DNA of 64,000 bases from DASTCZ01 sp963704455 (GTDB lineage: Bacteria; Acidobacteriota; Terriglobia; Acidiferrales; UBA7541), in assembly GCA_963704455.1 (NCBI GenBank), contig OY969905.1:372001-436000 (forward strand), in the 5' to 3' direction. The notes below the pieces were generated by a model. That model was not told the origin of the DNA. It did not search any database and saw only the letters and a program-made list of their open reading frames with translations. Below are positions 23,993-33,186 of the stretch, piece after piece; positions within the stretch are counted from its first letter, which is position 1; every line of letters begins with the position of its first letter. The position numbers and the translations under genes are program-made.

Positions 23993-25369
23993 CTACGTAA
24001 GGCTATCGGCGAGGCGGAAAGAGCGGGCGACGCAGGCGCCGGTGGATGGGCCTTCCAAGTAGTTTCCAGCGAGAAAAATTCCAGGAAATTCGCGGCATGT
24101 TTCTTCGAGGGCGGCGATGGTGCGCGTGTGTCCCATATTGTATTGGGGAAGCGCGCGGGGATAGACGTGGACGCGTTGGATAACCGGGGCTTCGCTGATT
24201 TGCAGGATGCGCGTGAGGTCCTCGTGGATGGCGGAGGCGATGCGGTCCTCGGGCATTTCGCACAGTGCGGGATTTGTTGCGCCGCCCGCGAAGCTGGTGA
24301 GGAGGACATGCCCTTCGGGTGCGCGGCCGGAGAAGAGCGATGAGTTGAAGACTGTGCCAAGAATGCTCAGGCCTTCTTTGCGCGGGACGAGGAAGCCGAA
24401 ACCTTCGAGGGAATGCGCTATTGCGGCGCTGCGGTAGCCTGCGGCGACAACGGCGACGGGCGCGAAAGGGATTGGTTCAAGGATTGAGGGAAATTTGCGC
24501 GAGATGGGCGCGAGGAGGCGCGCGGCGGCGGAGGGGTCGGTGGCGACGATGACCGCGGAGGCGTCGAGAGATTCGGCGCGGCCTTGCCCGGAAATCTGGG
24601 CGCGAAATGCCGGCGCCGAGCCGGACGCGATGCTCTCGATGGATTCGACGGTGACTCGCGCGCGCACGGAAGCGCCGAGATATTTTGCGAGCGCGTCGAG
24701 CAACGAGCCGATTCCGTGTTTGAGGGAATGGAGAGTTGGGCGAGCAGGTGCGCGTTTCGGTCGCGAGCGGCCTTGCTTGAGCATTCCGCGCAGGATGCTG
24801 CCGTGGTCCGCCTCCCATTTATGGATTTGAGGGAATGCGGCGCGAAGGCTGAGGAGTTCCGGGTCGCCTGCATAAATGCCCGAGACGAATGGGCCGACGA
24901 GATTCTCGAGAAGCGATTCGCCGAACTTGCGGCGCATGAAGTCGGCGAGAGATTCGTCGTCATCGGGGGGGCGCGAAAGGCGCAAAGGTTCCGTGAGGAG
25001 ACGCCATTTGGCGGAAGTGTGGAGCAAAGGCGAGGCAAGGAGTGATGGAGGGGACATCGGCGCGCGGACGAGGCGGCCGTTTTTGTAAATGAAGCGGGGC
25101 GCGCGAGGATTTGCCTGAAGAAGATCGCCAGTAAGACCGGCGAGGTCGACCAATTCGCGAAGCTCGGGCGTGAGAAGAACTCCCTGCGGGCCGAATTCAA
25201 AGAGAAATCCATTTTCTTGGGCGGTGTGAATCACGCCGCCGAAGTGGTCTGATTTTTCGAGGAGAAGAAATGGGACGCCTCGCTGCTTGAGCCGCGCGGC
25301 GCATGCGAGGCCGGAGATTCCTCCGCCGATGATGACGACCGGCGCGGAGTTGGGGGCGGAGGCGGGCAT
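23993..25369 (-). CDS. hemY: Protoporphyrinogen/coproporphyrinogen oxidase (FAD)
   Basis: The 458-residue product has the N-terminal FAD motif VVIIGGGISGLACAARLKQR (residues 11-30), with Glu38 binding the ribose. FGPQGVLLTPELRELVDLAG, FVSGIYAGDPELLSLRAAFP and a C-terminal GIFLAGNYLEGPSTGACVAR follow. This is the PPOX/HemY family, which oxidises protoporphyrinogen IX (or coproporphyrinogen III in the coproporphyrin branch) with O2. The presence of hemN beside it, and no hemQ here, favours the protoporphyrin route. It is the last gene of hemE-hemN-hemY, 21 bp after hemN. Confidence 0.93.
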   Translation of the reverse strand: MPASAPNSAPVVIIGGGISGLACAARLKQRGVPFLLLEKSDHFGGVIHTAQENGFLFEFGPQGVLLTPELRELVDLAGLTGDLLQANPRAPRFIYKNGRLVRAPMSPPSLLASPLLHTSAKWRLLTEPLRLSRPPDDDESLADFMRRKFGESLLENLVGPFVSGIYAGDPELLSLRAAFPQIHKWEADHGSILRGMLKQGRSRPKRAPARPTLHSLKHGIGSLLDALAKYLGASVRARVTVESIESIASGSAPAFRAQISGQGRAESLDASAVIVATDPSAAARLLAPISRKFPSILEPIPFAPVAVVAAGYRSAAIAHSLEGFGFLVPRKEGLSILGTVFNSSLFSGRAPEGHVLLTSFAGGATNPALCEMPEDRIASAIHEDLTRILQISEAPVIQRVHVYPRALPQYNMGHTRTIAALEETCREFPGIFLAGNYLEGPSTGACVARSFRLADSLT

Positions 25370-25390
25370 GAAATTGTGGGGCGCTATCGC

Positions 25391-26806
25391 TCAGAGAGTT
25401 TTTGAGAAGAGCGGGCGGCTTTCGAGGTGCTGCTTTTCAAGATAGGGGTCGAAGACCATGGCGATGTTGCGGATGAAAATGCGGCCGAGCCAGGTGACGC
25501 GGATTTCGTCCGCGTTGAGCGTGACGAGACCATCGTCGGCGAAGTCTTGCAACCGCGCCAACTCGGACGCAAAGACTTCATCAAACTTGATGCGAAATTC
25601 AATTTCGATTTCGCGCTTACGAATAATTGTGTGGCAGAGCAGGCGGTTGATGACAGCGCGGCGAAGAGCGTCCTCTTCACTGAGGTGATAGCCGCGCATA
25701 GTGGCGAGGCCGCCGCGATCGATGGCAGCGGTGTAGCCAGGAACGTCGCGGAAATTTTGGCCGTAGGCGAGTCCGATGCCGCTGATGGCGCTGACGCCCA
25801 TGCCGTAAAGGTCGGCACCTGCCTTGGTGGTGTAACCCTGAAAATTGCGATGGAGCGTGCGATTCTGCTGCGCGACGGCAAGTTCGTCACCGGGCTTCGC
25901 GAAGTGGTCCATGCCGATGTAGAGATATCCGGCGTCAAGAAAAGATTGCAGGCCGGCGCAGAAGATGCGGAATTTTTCCATCCCTTCGGGGAGATGTGCG
26001 ACGAAGGAGCCCTGCTGTTTTTTCAACCACGGAACGTGCGCGTAACTGAACATAGCGACGCGATCCGGTGCGAGCGTGAGAACCTGCGCGACGGATGCGC
26101 GGAAGCGATCGGCGGTTTGATAGGGAAGGCCGTAGATTAAATCCACGTTGATACTGTCGAAGCCGATCGAGCGCGCGTGGGCGATGAGGTCGCGGGTCAT
26201 TTCGTATGGCTGGATGCGATGGATAGCCTTCTGGACTTCGGGATGAAAATCTTGGATGCCGAGGCTCAGGCGATTGAAGCCGAGGCGGCGCAAAGTTTCG
26301 AGATGCTCGCGCGAAGTGACGCGCGGGTCCACCTCGATGCCGATTTCGGCGTTGGGCGCGAAGGTGAAGCGTTCGCGCGTGAAGCTGAAAAGATCGTCCA
26401 TTTGCGCGGGAGTGAGATAAGTTGGAGTGCCGCCGCCCCAATGAAATTGGACGACGCCCCGGTTACGCGAAACGTGCGGCGCAACGCGCTCGATTTCACG
26501 CTTGAGCGTGGCGAGGTAGGGCGGGACGACGCCGGTGTCCTTGGAGATGACGACGGTGCAGGCGCAAAAAAGGCAGAGGCTCTCACAATAGGGAAGGTGC
26601 ATGTAGAGCGAAACGGGAGTGCTTGCGGCGTCGGCGGCGGCGAAGGATTGCTCCTGGTCGCGAGGGCCGAAGGTGTCCTGCCAAACGGGCGCGGTGGGAT
26701 AGCTGGTGTAACGCGGGCCGGGACGATTGTATTTCGCGAGAAAATCTTCGGAGATGCGGAAGCGCTCGTGAGCGATTTGGAATTCGGCGTTGGGCGTGGT
26801 GGGCAT
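25391..26806 (-). CDS. hemN: Oxygen-independent coproporphyrinogen III oxidase (radical SAM)
   Basis: The 471-residue product has the radical SAM cluster motif in YMHLPYCESLCLFCACTVVI (Cys74, Cys78, Cys81). A fourth Cys (83) sits where HemN also has one. HWGGGTPTYLTPAQM and EVDPRVTSREHLETLRRLGF are HemN hallmarks, and the C-terminal HemN domain (residues about 370-455) is present. The length fits true HemN rather than HemW. It decarboxylates coproporphyrinogen III to protoporphyrinogen IX without oxygen. It lies 12 bp after hemE. Confidence 0.95.
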   Translation of the reverse strand: MPTTPNAEFQIAHERFRISEDFLAKYNRPGPRYTSYPTAPVWQDTFGPRDQEQSFAAADAASTPVSLYMHLPYCESLCLFCACTVVISKDTGVVPPYLATLKREIERVAPHVSRNRGVVQFHWGGGTPTYLTPAQMDDLFSFTRERFTFAPNAEIGIEVDPRVTSREHLETLRRLGFNRLSLGIQDFHPEVQKAIHRIQPYEMTRDLIAHARSIGFDSINVDLIYGLPYQTADRFRASVAQVLTLAPDRVAMFSYAHVPWLKKQQGSFVAHLPEGMEKFRIFCAGLQSFLDAGYLYIGMDHFAKPGDELAVAQQNRTLHRNFQGYTTKAGADLYGMGVSAISGIGLAYGQNFRDVPGYTAAIDRGGLATMRGYHLSEEDALRRAVINRLLCHTIIRKREIEIEFRIKFDEVFASELARLQDFADDGLVTLNADEIRVTWLGRIFIRNIAMVFDPYLEKQHLESRPLFSKTL

Positions 26807-26818
26807 GGGAGCGATGTG

Positions 26819-27946
26819 CTACGTGGCGCGGCGCACGGCGGCGCCGGTGGTCGCGCTGAATGAAGACAAAGAAAATTCCTGGCCGGCGCGGATGAAGGCT
26901 TGCGCGTTGTCGACAGGAGTCATCGGCAGAATTCCGTGGCCGAGATTTAAGATGTGGCCGAGCCCGCCGGCTTGTGTGATTGCGTTTTCGGCGGCGTGCG
27001 CGATTTCGTCTTGAGGGCCAAGAAGTAGGCAGGGGTCGATGTTGCCCTGCAAGGCGATGCGCGGGCCGAGTGTGCGGCGGAGCTCGGCGAGGTCGGCGCG
27101 CCAGTCAACACTGAGGACGGTGGCGCCGGATTCGGCGGCGAGCGGGAGCAAATGATTCGAGGCCTTCGTATAGAGAATGACGGGCGTTTCGCCGGCGGCG
27201 AGTTCGCGGATGAGAAGCTGCGTGGCAGGGAGCGCGAATTCGCGATAGTCGCGGGTGCTGAGTTCGCCTACCCAGGTGTCAAATAATTGGACGGCGGAGG
27301 CGCCTGCTGCGATTTGCGCCTTCAAGTACGCGGCGGTGACGCGCGCGATTTTTTCGAGCAGGCGGCGGAAGAGCGGCGCGTCATTGAACATCATGGATTT
27401 CGTGGCGGGAAAACTTTCGCGGCCTCGGCCGTCAACCATGTAGCAGGCGAGTGTCCAAGGAGCGGCGGCAAAGCCGAGGACGGGGACGTCAGGGCCGAGT
27501 TCGCGGCAGAGGAGGCGGATGGCGTCGTTGAGAAAGCGCGTTTCGGTTTCAGGATCGAACGCGCGAAGGGTTTCAACGTGCGCAGCGTCGCGAACGGGAT
27601 CGGGGAGAAGCGGGCCGCTGTCGGTGAGCTCGAGGCCGAGGCCCATAGCTTCGGCGGGGATGAGGATGTCGGAGAAAACGATGACGGCGTCAACGCCGAG
27701 ACGGCGAAAAGGCTGCAAAGAAACCTCGGCGGCGAGTTCGGGCGTTTTCGCGACTTCGAGAAACGCATGCTTGCGGCGGAGTTCGCGGTATTCAGGCAAG
27801 TAGCGGCCGGCCTGGCGCATCATCCAGACGGGGACACGAGGAACAGGTTCGCAACGCGCGGCGCGGAGGAAGAGTTCTTTCCGGCTGAACGACGCGGCGG
27901 GAGCGGAGCCTTGCTCGAAACTGCGCGTATTTTGATGAGTGGTCAT
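26819..27946 (-). CDS. hemE: Uroporphyrinogen III decarboxylase
   Basis: The 375-residue product has the invariant substrate-binding block VPVWMMRQAGRYLPEYRELR near residues 39-58 and the matching VIVFSDILIPAEAMGLGLEL. GFAAAPWTLACYMVDGRG, LQGNIDPCLLLG and HILNLGHGILPMTPVDNAQA follow. It removes four carboxyls from uroporphyrinogen III. An N-terminal extension of about 20 residues (Ser/Gln-rich) precedes the conserved start. It is the promoter-proximal gene of hemE-hemN-hemY; the divergent typA starts 241 bp away. Confidence 0.96.
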   Translation of the reverse strand: MTTHQNTRSFEQGSAPAASFSRKELFLRAARCEPVPRVPVWMMRQAGRYLPEYRELRRKHAFLEVAKTPELAAEVSLQPFRRLGVDAVIVFSDILIPAEAMGLGLELTDSGPLLPDPVRDAAHVETLRAFDPETETRFLNDAIRLLCRELGPDVPVLGFAAAPWTLACYMVDGRGRESFPATKSMMFNDAPLFRRLLEKIARVTAAYLKAQIAAGASAVQLFDTWVGELSTRDYREFALPATQLLIRELAAGETPVILYTKASNHLLPLAAESGATVLSVDWRADLAELRRTLGPRIALQGNIDPCLLLGPQDEIAHAAENAITQAGGLGHILNLGHGILPMTPVDNAQAFIRAGQEFSLSSFSATTGAAVRRAT

Positions 27947-28098
27947 CGTTCGCGAGACGCGTTTTTATGATAGCAGAATGGCTTTGCGCGGGCATTGTTG
28001 CGCACATGACGCCAGAGCGCGAGATGACGCCGCGCGGCGCGTGTGTTAATCTATGAATGCCGAATGCACTTGTAAATCCTCTCGGAACGTAATGCGGA

Positions 28099-28122
28099 GG
28101 CTGCAAGTTCGTGCTTGCAGCC
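28099..28122. other. Stem-loop GGCTGCAAG-TTCGTG-CTTGCAGCC
   Basis: A perfect 9-bp stem with a 6-base loop in the gap between divergent hemE and typA, 65 bp before the typA start. The T-run after it is poor (GTTATTGTTTG). It could be a leader element of typA or an mRNA-stability hairpin. Nothing else is recognisable in the gap 27947-28186. Confidence 0.45.
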
Positions 28123-28186
28123 GTTATTGTTTGCGGCCGCGCGCGGGGTCCTGAAGCAAGCTCCGGCAAAATAATTTAAGACGACG

Positions 28187-30028
28187 ATGCCAGCCATCCG
28201 CAATATCGCCATTATCGCGCACGTGGACCACGGGAAGACGACGCTCGTGGACGCGATGCTGCGCCAGAGCGGGATCTTCCGTGCGAACGCAGTTCTTGTG
28301 GATCGGGTGATGGACTCGAATGACTTGGAACGCGAGCGCGGGATTACGATCCTGGCGAAAAACACGGCGCTTTTCTATCACGACACAAAAATCAACATTG
28401 TGGATACGCCGGGACACAGCGATTTCGGCGGGGAAGTGGAGCGTGCGCTGAAAATGGTGGACGGCGTCTTGTTGCTGGTTGATGCGAGCGAAGGCCCGCT
28501 GCCGCAGACACGATACGTGTTGCAGAAGGCGCTGCAGGCGAAGCTGCCGCCGATTGTCGTGCTGAATAAGATTGACCGGTCGGACGCGCGTACAGCTGAA
28601 GTGCTCGACGAAATCTACGATTTGTTTATTGATTTAGAAGCGACGGAAGACCAGCTCGGTTTTCCCGTGCTGTACACGAACGCGAAGACGGGCGTGGCTC
28701 ATGTGAAGCCGGGCGACAGCTCGAAAAACTTGTTGCCTTTGTTTGAGGCGATTGTGAATTCAATTCCCGAACCGAAGGGCGATCCGGATGGCGTGCTGCA
28801 AGCGCAGGTGATGAACCTGAGCTACAGCGATTTTCTTGGACGCATCGCGATTGGGCGGGTGTTCAGCGGGACGCTGCGGCGAGGCGCGGACGTAGGCATT
28901 GCGAAGCTCTCGGGAGATATCGTCCCGATGCGGATCACGAAACTCTATACGTTTCGCGGGTTGGAACGCGACGAAGCAGAAGAGGTCACGTGCGGCGACC
29001 TTGCGGCGATTGCCGGAGTGGAGGGAATTCAAATCGGGGAGACGATAACCAGTCTGGAGAATCCTGCGCCGATGTCGCCGATGACGATTGACGAGCCCAC
29101 GCTAGCGATGATTTTTACCGTGAACAACGGGCCACTTTCAGGGCGCGAGGGACAGTGGGTGACGTCGCGCGATTTGCGTGAGCGGCTGGCGAAGGAACTG
29201 CTGACGAATGTGTCGCTTCGCATCACCGACGCGGACACAACGGACGTTTTTCGCGTGCTGGCGCGCGGAGAATTGCAGCTTGCCATTTTGATCGAGACGA
29301 TGCGGCGCGAAGGTTACGAGTTGATGGTCGGCAAGCCGGAGATTGTGGTGCGCGAGGAAAACGGGCGGAAGATGGAGCCGCTCGAACAGTTGGTGGTGGA
29401 TTGCCCGGAATCGTTTACGGGAGTGGTGATGGAAGCGCTCGGGCAGCGGCGCGGCGAATTGGCGCAGATGGTGAACCACGGTTCGGGCTGGGTGCGGCTG
29501 GAGTTTATGGTGCCGTCGCGCGGGCTGATTGGGATGCGCGGGCAATTGATGACGGACACACGCGGCACCGCGCAGATTCACGCGTTATTCGAGCGATGGA
29601 CCGAATATGGAGGCGAGATGGCGACGCGTCCGACGGGCGCGCTGGTAGCGGACCGTGCGGGAGTGTCAACCGCATTTGCGATTTGGAATTTGCAGGAGCG
29701 CGGGGAGATGTTCATCGGGCCGGCGGTGGAAGTGTACGAGGGGATGATTGTTGGGGAGAACTCGCGCGATTCGGACATGGATGTAAACATCACGAAAGAG
29801 AAAAAACAAACGAACATGCGCGCATCCAGCGCGGACGAAGCAATCCGGCTGATTCCGCACCGTGTGTTGAGCCTTGAGCAGGCGATTGAATTTATTGCCG
29901 ACGACGAATATGTGGAAGTGACGCCGAAGTCCATTCGTCTACGGAAGAAAGTGCTACAAGCAGGGAAGAGACCTCGGCGTTGGCAGGAGATTCGGGCGGC
30001 CAAGGAAGCCGCACAGCAACTGAAGTAG
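28187..30028 (+). CDS. typA: Translational GTPase TypA/BipA
   Basis: The 613-residue product has a GTPase domain (about 1-200): G1 HVDHGKTTLVD, G2 around RERGITI, G3 DTPGHSDFGG and G4 NKID. Domain II, EF-G-like domains III and V, and the BipA-specific C-terminal domain (about 480-605: RAGVSTAFAIWNLQERGEMF and IRLIPHRVLSLEQAIEFIAD) follow. It binds the ribosome and supports 50S assembly and growth under stress. It begins the rightward series leading to the heme genes but is separated from the cytochrome assembly gene by about 127 bp. Confidence 0.96.
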   Translation: MPAIRNIAIIAHVDHGKTTLVDAMLRQSGIFRANAVLVDRVMDSNDLERERGITILAKNTALFYHDTKINIVDTPGHSDFGGEVERALKMVDGVLLLVDASEGPLPQTRYVLQKALQAKLPPIVVLNKIDRSDARTAEVLDEIYDLFIDLEATEDQLGFPVLYTNAKTGVAHVKPGDSSKNLLPLFEAIVNSIPEPKGDPDGVLQAQVMNLSYSDFLGRIAIGRVFSGTLRRGADVGIAKLSGDIVPMRITKLYTFRGLERDEAEEVTCGDLAAIAGVEGIQIGETITSLENPAPMSPMTIDEPTLAMIFTVNNGPLSGREGQWVTSRDLRERLAKELLTNVSLRITDADTTDVFRVLARGELQLAILIETMRREGYELMVGKPEIVVREENGRKMEPLEQLVVDCPESFTGVVMEALGQRRGELAQMVNHGSGWVRLEFMVPSRGLIGMRGQLMTDTRGTAQIHALFERWTEYGGEMATRPTGALVADRAGVSTAFAIWNLQERGEMFIGPAVEVYEGMIVGENSRDSDMDVNITKEKKQTNMRASSADEAIRLIPHRVLSLEQAIEFIADDEYVEVTPKSIRLRKKVLQAGKRPRRWQEIRAAKEAAQQLK

Positions 30029-30155
30029 CGAAGAGACCGCTAATTGTCCCGCCTGTTTTCCACTGGAGTACAATACCCACAGCAGATATGAAGACCAAAA
30101 AGAGCACATGGGTCACCTGTGAACTTTACGCGCACGCCGGAGAGGCGCGACCGAA

Positions 30156-30962
30156 ATGACGGGCTGGGTCCTCGCGACATTATTGCTATATGTGGTGAGT
30201 TTCGCGGCTTATCTGCGAAATCTTTATGTGGAGAATCGTGTCATCGGGCTCGCAGCTGGGGCGTCGTTGTTTGTGGGCCTTTGGCTGCATTATTTTGCGT
30301 TGCTCGAACGAGCGCACGTTTTGAAGACCGTGCCATACGAAGACCTGTGGGGATCATTGTCGCTTTTTGCGTGGCTATTGGGAGCCACATTCTTAGGGCT
30401 TGAATTAGTCCATCGCGGCCGCGCAGTCGGCCCGTTTGTCCTGCCGCTCGTCATCGTCCTGTTTTCGCTCTCGCACTTTCGGGATGTCGCGCCGCACCCC
30501 GCGCCTGCGCGAGGAACGCTCTTTGCGCTGCACGTGACGCTGAATATTTTGGCGTATTCGGCATTTTCGCTCGCATTTATTCTGAGCATTATCTATCTGA
30601 TTCAAGACCGGCTTTTGCGCGCGCGGAAGCCCGGCGGGATGTTCTGGCGATTTCCTCCGATGGATGTGCTCGAGCGGATGTGCCGGAGCAGCGCGCTTGT
30701 GGGAGTGCTGGCGCTGGCGGCAGGCATCTCCTTTGGATTTGTGTGGGCGGATAGGCTGCACGGGCACTACTGGAGCGGCGATCCGAAGGAAATTGTTTCG
30801 CTGCTGATTTTGGCGTTTTACACCGCGTACTTGTGGCTCTCGCGAAGCGCAACGTGGCGTGGGTCGCGGTCCGCGATTCTATGTTTGGCCAATTTCGTAA
30901 TTGTGGTTTTCAGCTACAGCATCGTAAACGTGTTTCTCTCGCGGTACCACCGGTTCTACTGA
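30156..30962 (+). CDS. CcsA/HemX-like cytochrome c assembly membrane protein
   Basis: The 268-residue product has about eight membrane segments. The C-terminal part carries FVWADRLHGHYWSGDPKEIV near residues 196-215, the family's WWD-type heme-handling segment (usually WGxxWxWDPKE; here the first Trp and the second aromatic are altered). His residues in YFALLERAH and LFALHVTLN may ligate heme. Members located upstream of hemA are called HemX and affect HemA levels; CcsA exports and attaches heme. The stop overlaps the hemA ATG by one base, implying translational coupling. Confidence 0.87.
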   Translation: MTGWVLATLLLYVVSFAAYLRNLYVENRVIGLAAGASLFVGLWLHYFALLERAHVLKTVPYEDLWGSLSLFAWLLGATFLGLELVHRGRAVGPFVLPLVIVLFSLSHFRDVAPHPAPARGTLFALHVTLNILAYSAFSLAFILSIIYLIQDRLLRARKPGGMFWRFPPMDVLERMCRSSALVGVLALAAGISFGFVWADRLHGHYWSGDPKEIVSLLILAFYTAYLWLSRSATWRGSRSAILCLANFVIVVFSYSIVNVFLSRYHRFY

Positions 30963-32239
30963 TGGAAATCGTTCTACTCGGACTGAACCATCGCACCGCT
31001 CCCGTGGAGTTGCGCGAACGCGTGGCGTTCAGCCCGGAAAAGGCCGGGCGCGCGGCGACGGAATTGCGCGAACGCGGCGTGCTGGCTGAAACGCTCGTGC
31101 TCAGCACCTGCAACCGCAGCGAGCTTTACGGCGTGCCGCAGGAAAGCGCGGCGGAATCGATTCCGCAATTGGAACGATACTTCGCTTCGCTCCACGAGAT
31201 GGACCTTGCCGTCCTCGGCGGAAGTCTTTATCACCATCGCGATCACGGCGTAGTGCGGCATGTGTTTCGAGTGGCGGCGGGGCTCGACTCGATGCTTCTT
31301 GGTGAAGCGGAGATTTTGGGCCAGGTGCGTGACGCCTACCTGGCGGCATATGAACTTGGCGCGACGGGGCCGGTGCTGAACAGGATGTTCCAGGCAGCGC
31401 TGGAAGTGGGGAAGCGCGTTCGCACGGAAACGGAGATTGGCACGCGGCCGGTTTCGGTGGCGTTTGCGGGCGTGAAGCTCGCGGAGCAGATTTTTGGAAA
31501 ACTGTCGAAGCATTGCGCACTGATTCTTGGGGCGGGCACGGTGAGCGAGCAGGTCGTCGAGCACCTGCGCGACCGCGGCATCGCGCGTCTGTTGGTGGCG
31601 AACCGGTCGCCGGAGCGCGCGCGCGAGCTTGCAGCGCGTTGGCGCGCGGAAGTAATCGAGTGGGAGAAGATCGCCGCCGCGCTTGCAGTGCCGGACATGG
31701 TGGTCAGCTCGGTTGGAGCGGAGCAAGCGGTACTGCCGCGCGCGATGGTCGAGCGGGCGATGGAAGCGCGCGGGAATCGCGCACTTTTTCTGATTGACCT
31801 TGGCGTGCCGCGCAATGTCGCCGCTGAGGCGGGAAAACTTTACAACGTCTATCTTTACAACATTGACGACCTCGCGGAAATTGTGGAAGGCAACAAGCGC
31901 GCCCGCGCGGGAGAGATTCCGCGCGTCGAGGCGATTATCGAGGAGCACGTCCTAAAGTTTCAGGCGTGGCAGACGGGAGTGGAAGTCACGGCCGTACTGC
32001 GGGATCTGCGGGCAAAGCTTTCGCAAGGGCGAGACGAATTCCTGCGAGAGCGGTATAGCAAGTCCGAAGGATTGACGCCCGGGGAGCAAGAGCGGACGGC
32101 ACAACTCGCGGAGCAAATGCTCGAACGGCTTGTGATTTCACCATTCGAACGCGTGAGAAACGAGCGCGACCTCCGCAAGAGGATCGCGGACCTCGAAGCG
32201 GTGCGGCGTCTGTTTGGCCTCGATCGGGAGAAGTCGTGA
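30962..32239 (+). CDS. hemA: Glutamyl-tRNA reductase
   Basis: The 425-residue product is chosen from ATG 30962, where MEIVLLGLNHRTAPVELRER is the conserved N-terminus. LVLSTCNRSELYG carries the catalytic Cys50, and SMLLGEAEILGQVRDAYLAA follows. The NADPH domain has ALILGAGTVSEQVVEHLRDR. The C-terminal dimerisation helix is present, so it is full length. It makes glutamate-1-semialdehyde, the first committed step of the C5 pathway. The hemC GTG start overlaps its stop (GTGA). Confidence 0.96.
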   Translation: MEIVLLGLNHRTAPVELRERVAFSPEKAGRAATELRERGVLAETLVLSTCNRSELYGVPQESAAESIPQLERYFASLHEMDLAVLGGSLYHHRDHGVVRHVFRVAAGLDSMLLGEAEILGQVRDAYLAAYELGATGPVLNRMFQAALEVGKRVRTETEIGTRPVSVAFAGVKLAEQIFGKLSKHCALILGAGTVSEQVVEHLRDRGIARLLVANRSPERARELAARWRAEVIEWEKIAAALAVPDMVVSSVGAEQAVLPRAMVERAMEARGNRALFLIDLGVPRNVAAEAGKLYNVYLYNIDDLAEIVEGNKRARAGEIPRVEAIIEEHVLKFQAWQTGVEVTAVLRDLRAKLSQGRDEFLRERYSKSEGLTPGEQERTAQLAEQMLERLVISPFERVRNERDLRKRIADLEAVRRLFGLDREKS

Positions 32240-33186
32240 AACCGGTGCGCATCGGTTCGCGCGGAAGCATGCTGGCCGCGTGGCAGGCAAAGCACATCGC
32301 GGAGAGGCTAGCGAAGCTCGGTGTGCAAACGGAAATCATTTACATCAAGACATCCGGGGATCGCTTTCAGCAAGCGGGCGTGAATCAGATTGGTGTGAAA
32401 GGCGTTTTCATCAAGGAGATTGAAGACGCACTGCTCGAGGGCCGCGTTGATATCGCGGTACACAGCATGAAGGATGTGCCTACGGAAACGCCAGCGGGGC
32501 TTGCGTTTCCGGCAATCTGCGAACGGGAAGATCCGCGGGATTGTTTGATTTCGCGCGGTGGTGAAGCCTTTGACAAATTACCGAATGGCGCGCGCGTGGG
32601 CACAAGCAGTCTGCGGCGGCAAGCGCAGCTTCGGCATGCTCGGCAGGATCTTTTGTTTATGGATTTACGCGGAAACGTTGACACCCGACTGAAAAAGCTC
32701 GAGCGGGGCGAGTGTGACGCAATTGTGCTCGCGAAGGCGGGACTGGATCGCCTCGGATGGGGCGGGCGAATCACGCAAGTGTTGCCAACAGAAGTTTGTG
32801 TGCCTGCTGTAGGGCAGGGAGTGCTGGGGATCGAGGCGCGAGCGCAGGATGTGGCGGGAAGCGGTGAACTGGGGGCTGCTCTTGCGAAACTGGATCACTC
32901 GGCAACGCGGGCAGCCGCGACTGCGGAACGCGCGCTGTTGCGGGAACTCGAAGGCGGTTGCCAGGTGCCACTCGGAGCGTGGGCACGCGCGGAATCGGGC
33001 GAGTTTGTGATGGACGCTGTCATTGCCTCGGTTGACGGCGCGGACTACATCCGGAAGCGCGCGGTCGGCGATGCAATTAACGCAGAGGCTCTAGGGAAAA
33101 ATCTGGCGCGCACGATGCTCGACGCCGGGGCGGCGCGAATTCTGCAGCTTGTGGGGAGGAATGTTGCCAGCTCATCCGGAAGCTGA
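32236..33186 (+). CDS. hemC: Hydroxymethylbilane synthase (porphobilinogen deaminase)
   Basis: The 316-residue product starts with GTG overlapping the hemA stop. VRIGSRGSMLAAWQAKHIAE, VDIAVHSMKDVPTE, VGTSSLRRQAQL and DLRGNVDTRLKKL are hallmark segments. LRELEGGCQVPLGAWA holds the Cys that carries the dipyrromethane cofactor. It joins four porphobilinogens. The usual WLALWQA segment has changed (MLAAWQA) without loss of key residues. Confidence 0.96.
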   Translation: MKPVRIGSRGSMLAAWQAKHIAERLAKLGVQTEIIYIKTSGDRFQQAGVNQIGVKGVFIKEIEDALLEGRVDIAVHSMKDVPTETPAGLAFPAICEREDPRDCLISRGGEAFDKLPNGARVGTSSLRRQAQLRHARQDLLFMDLRGNVDTRLKKLERGECDAIVLAKAGLDRLGWGGRITQVLPTEVCVPAVGQGVLGIEARAQDVAGSGELGAALAKLDHSATRAAATAERALLRELEGGCQVPLGAWARAESGEFVMDAVIASVDGADYIRKRAVGDAINAEALGKNLARTMLDAGAARILQLVGRNVASSSGS

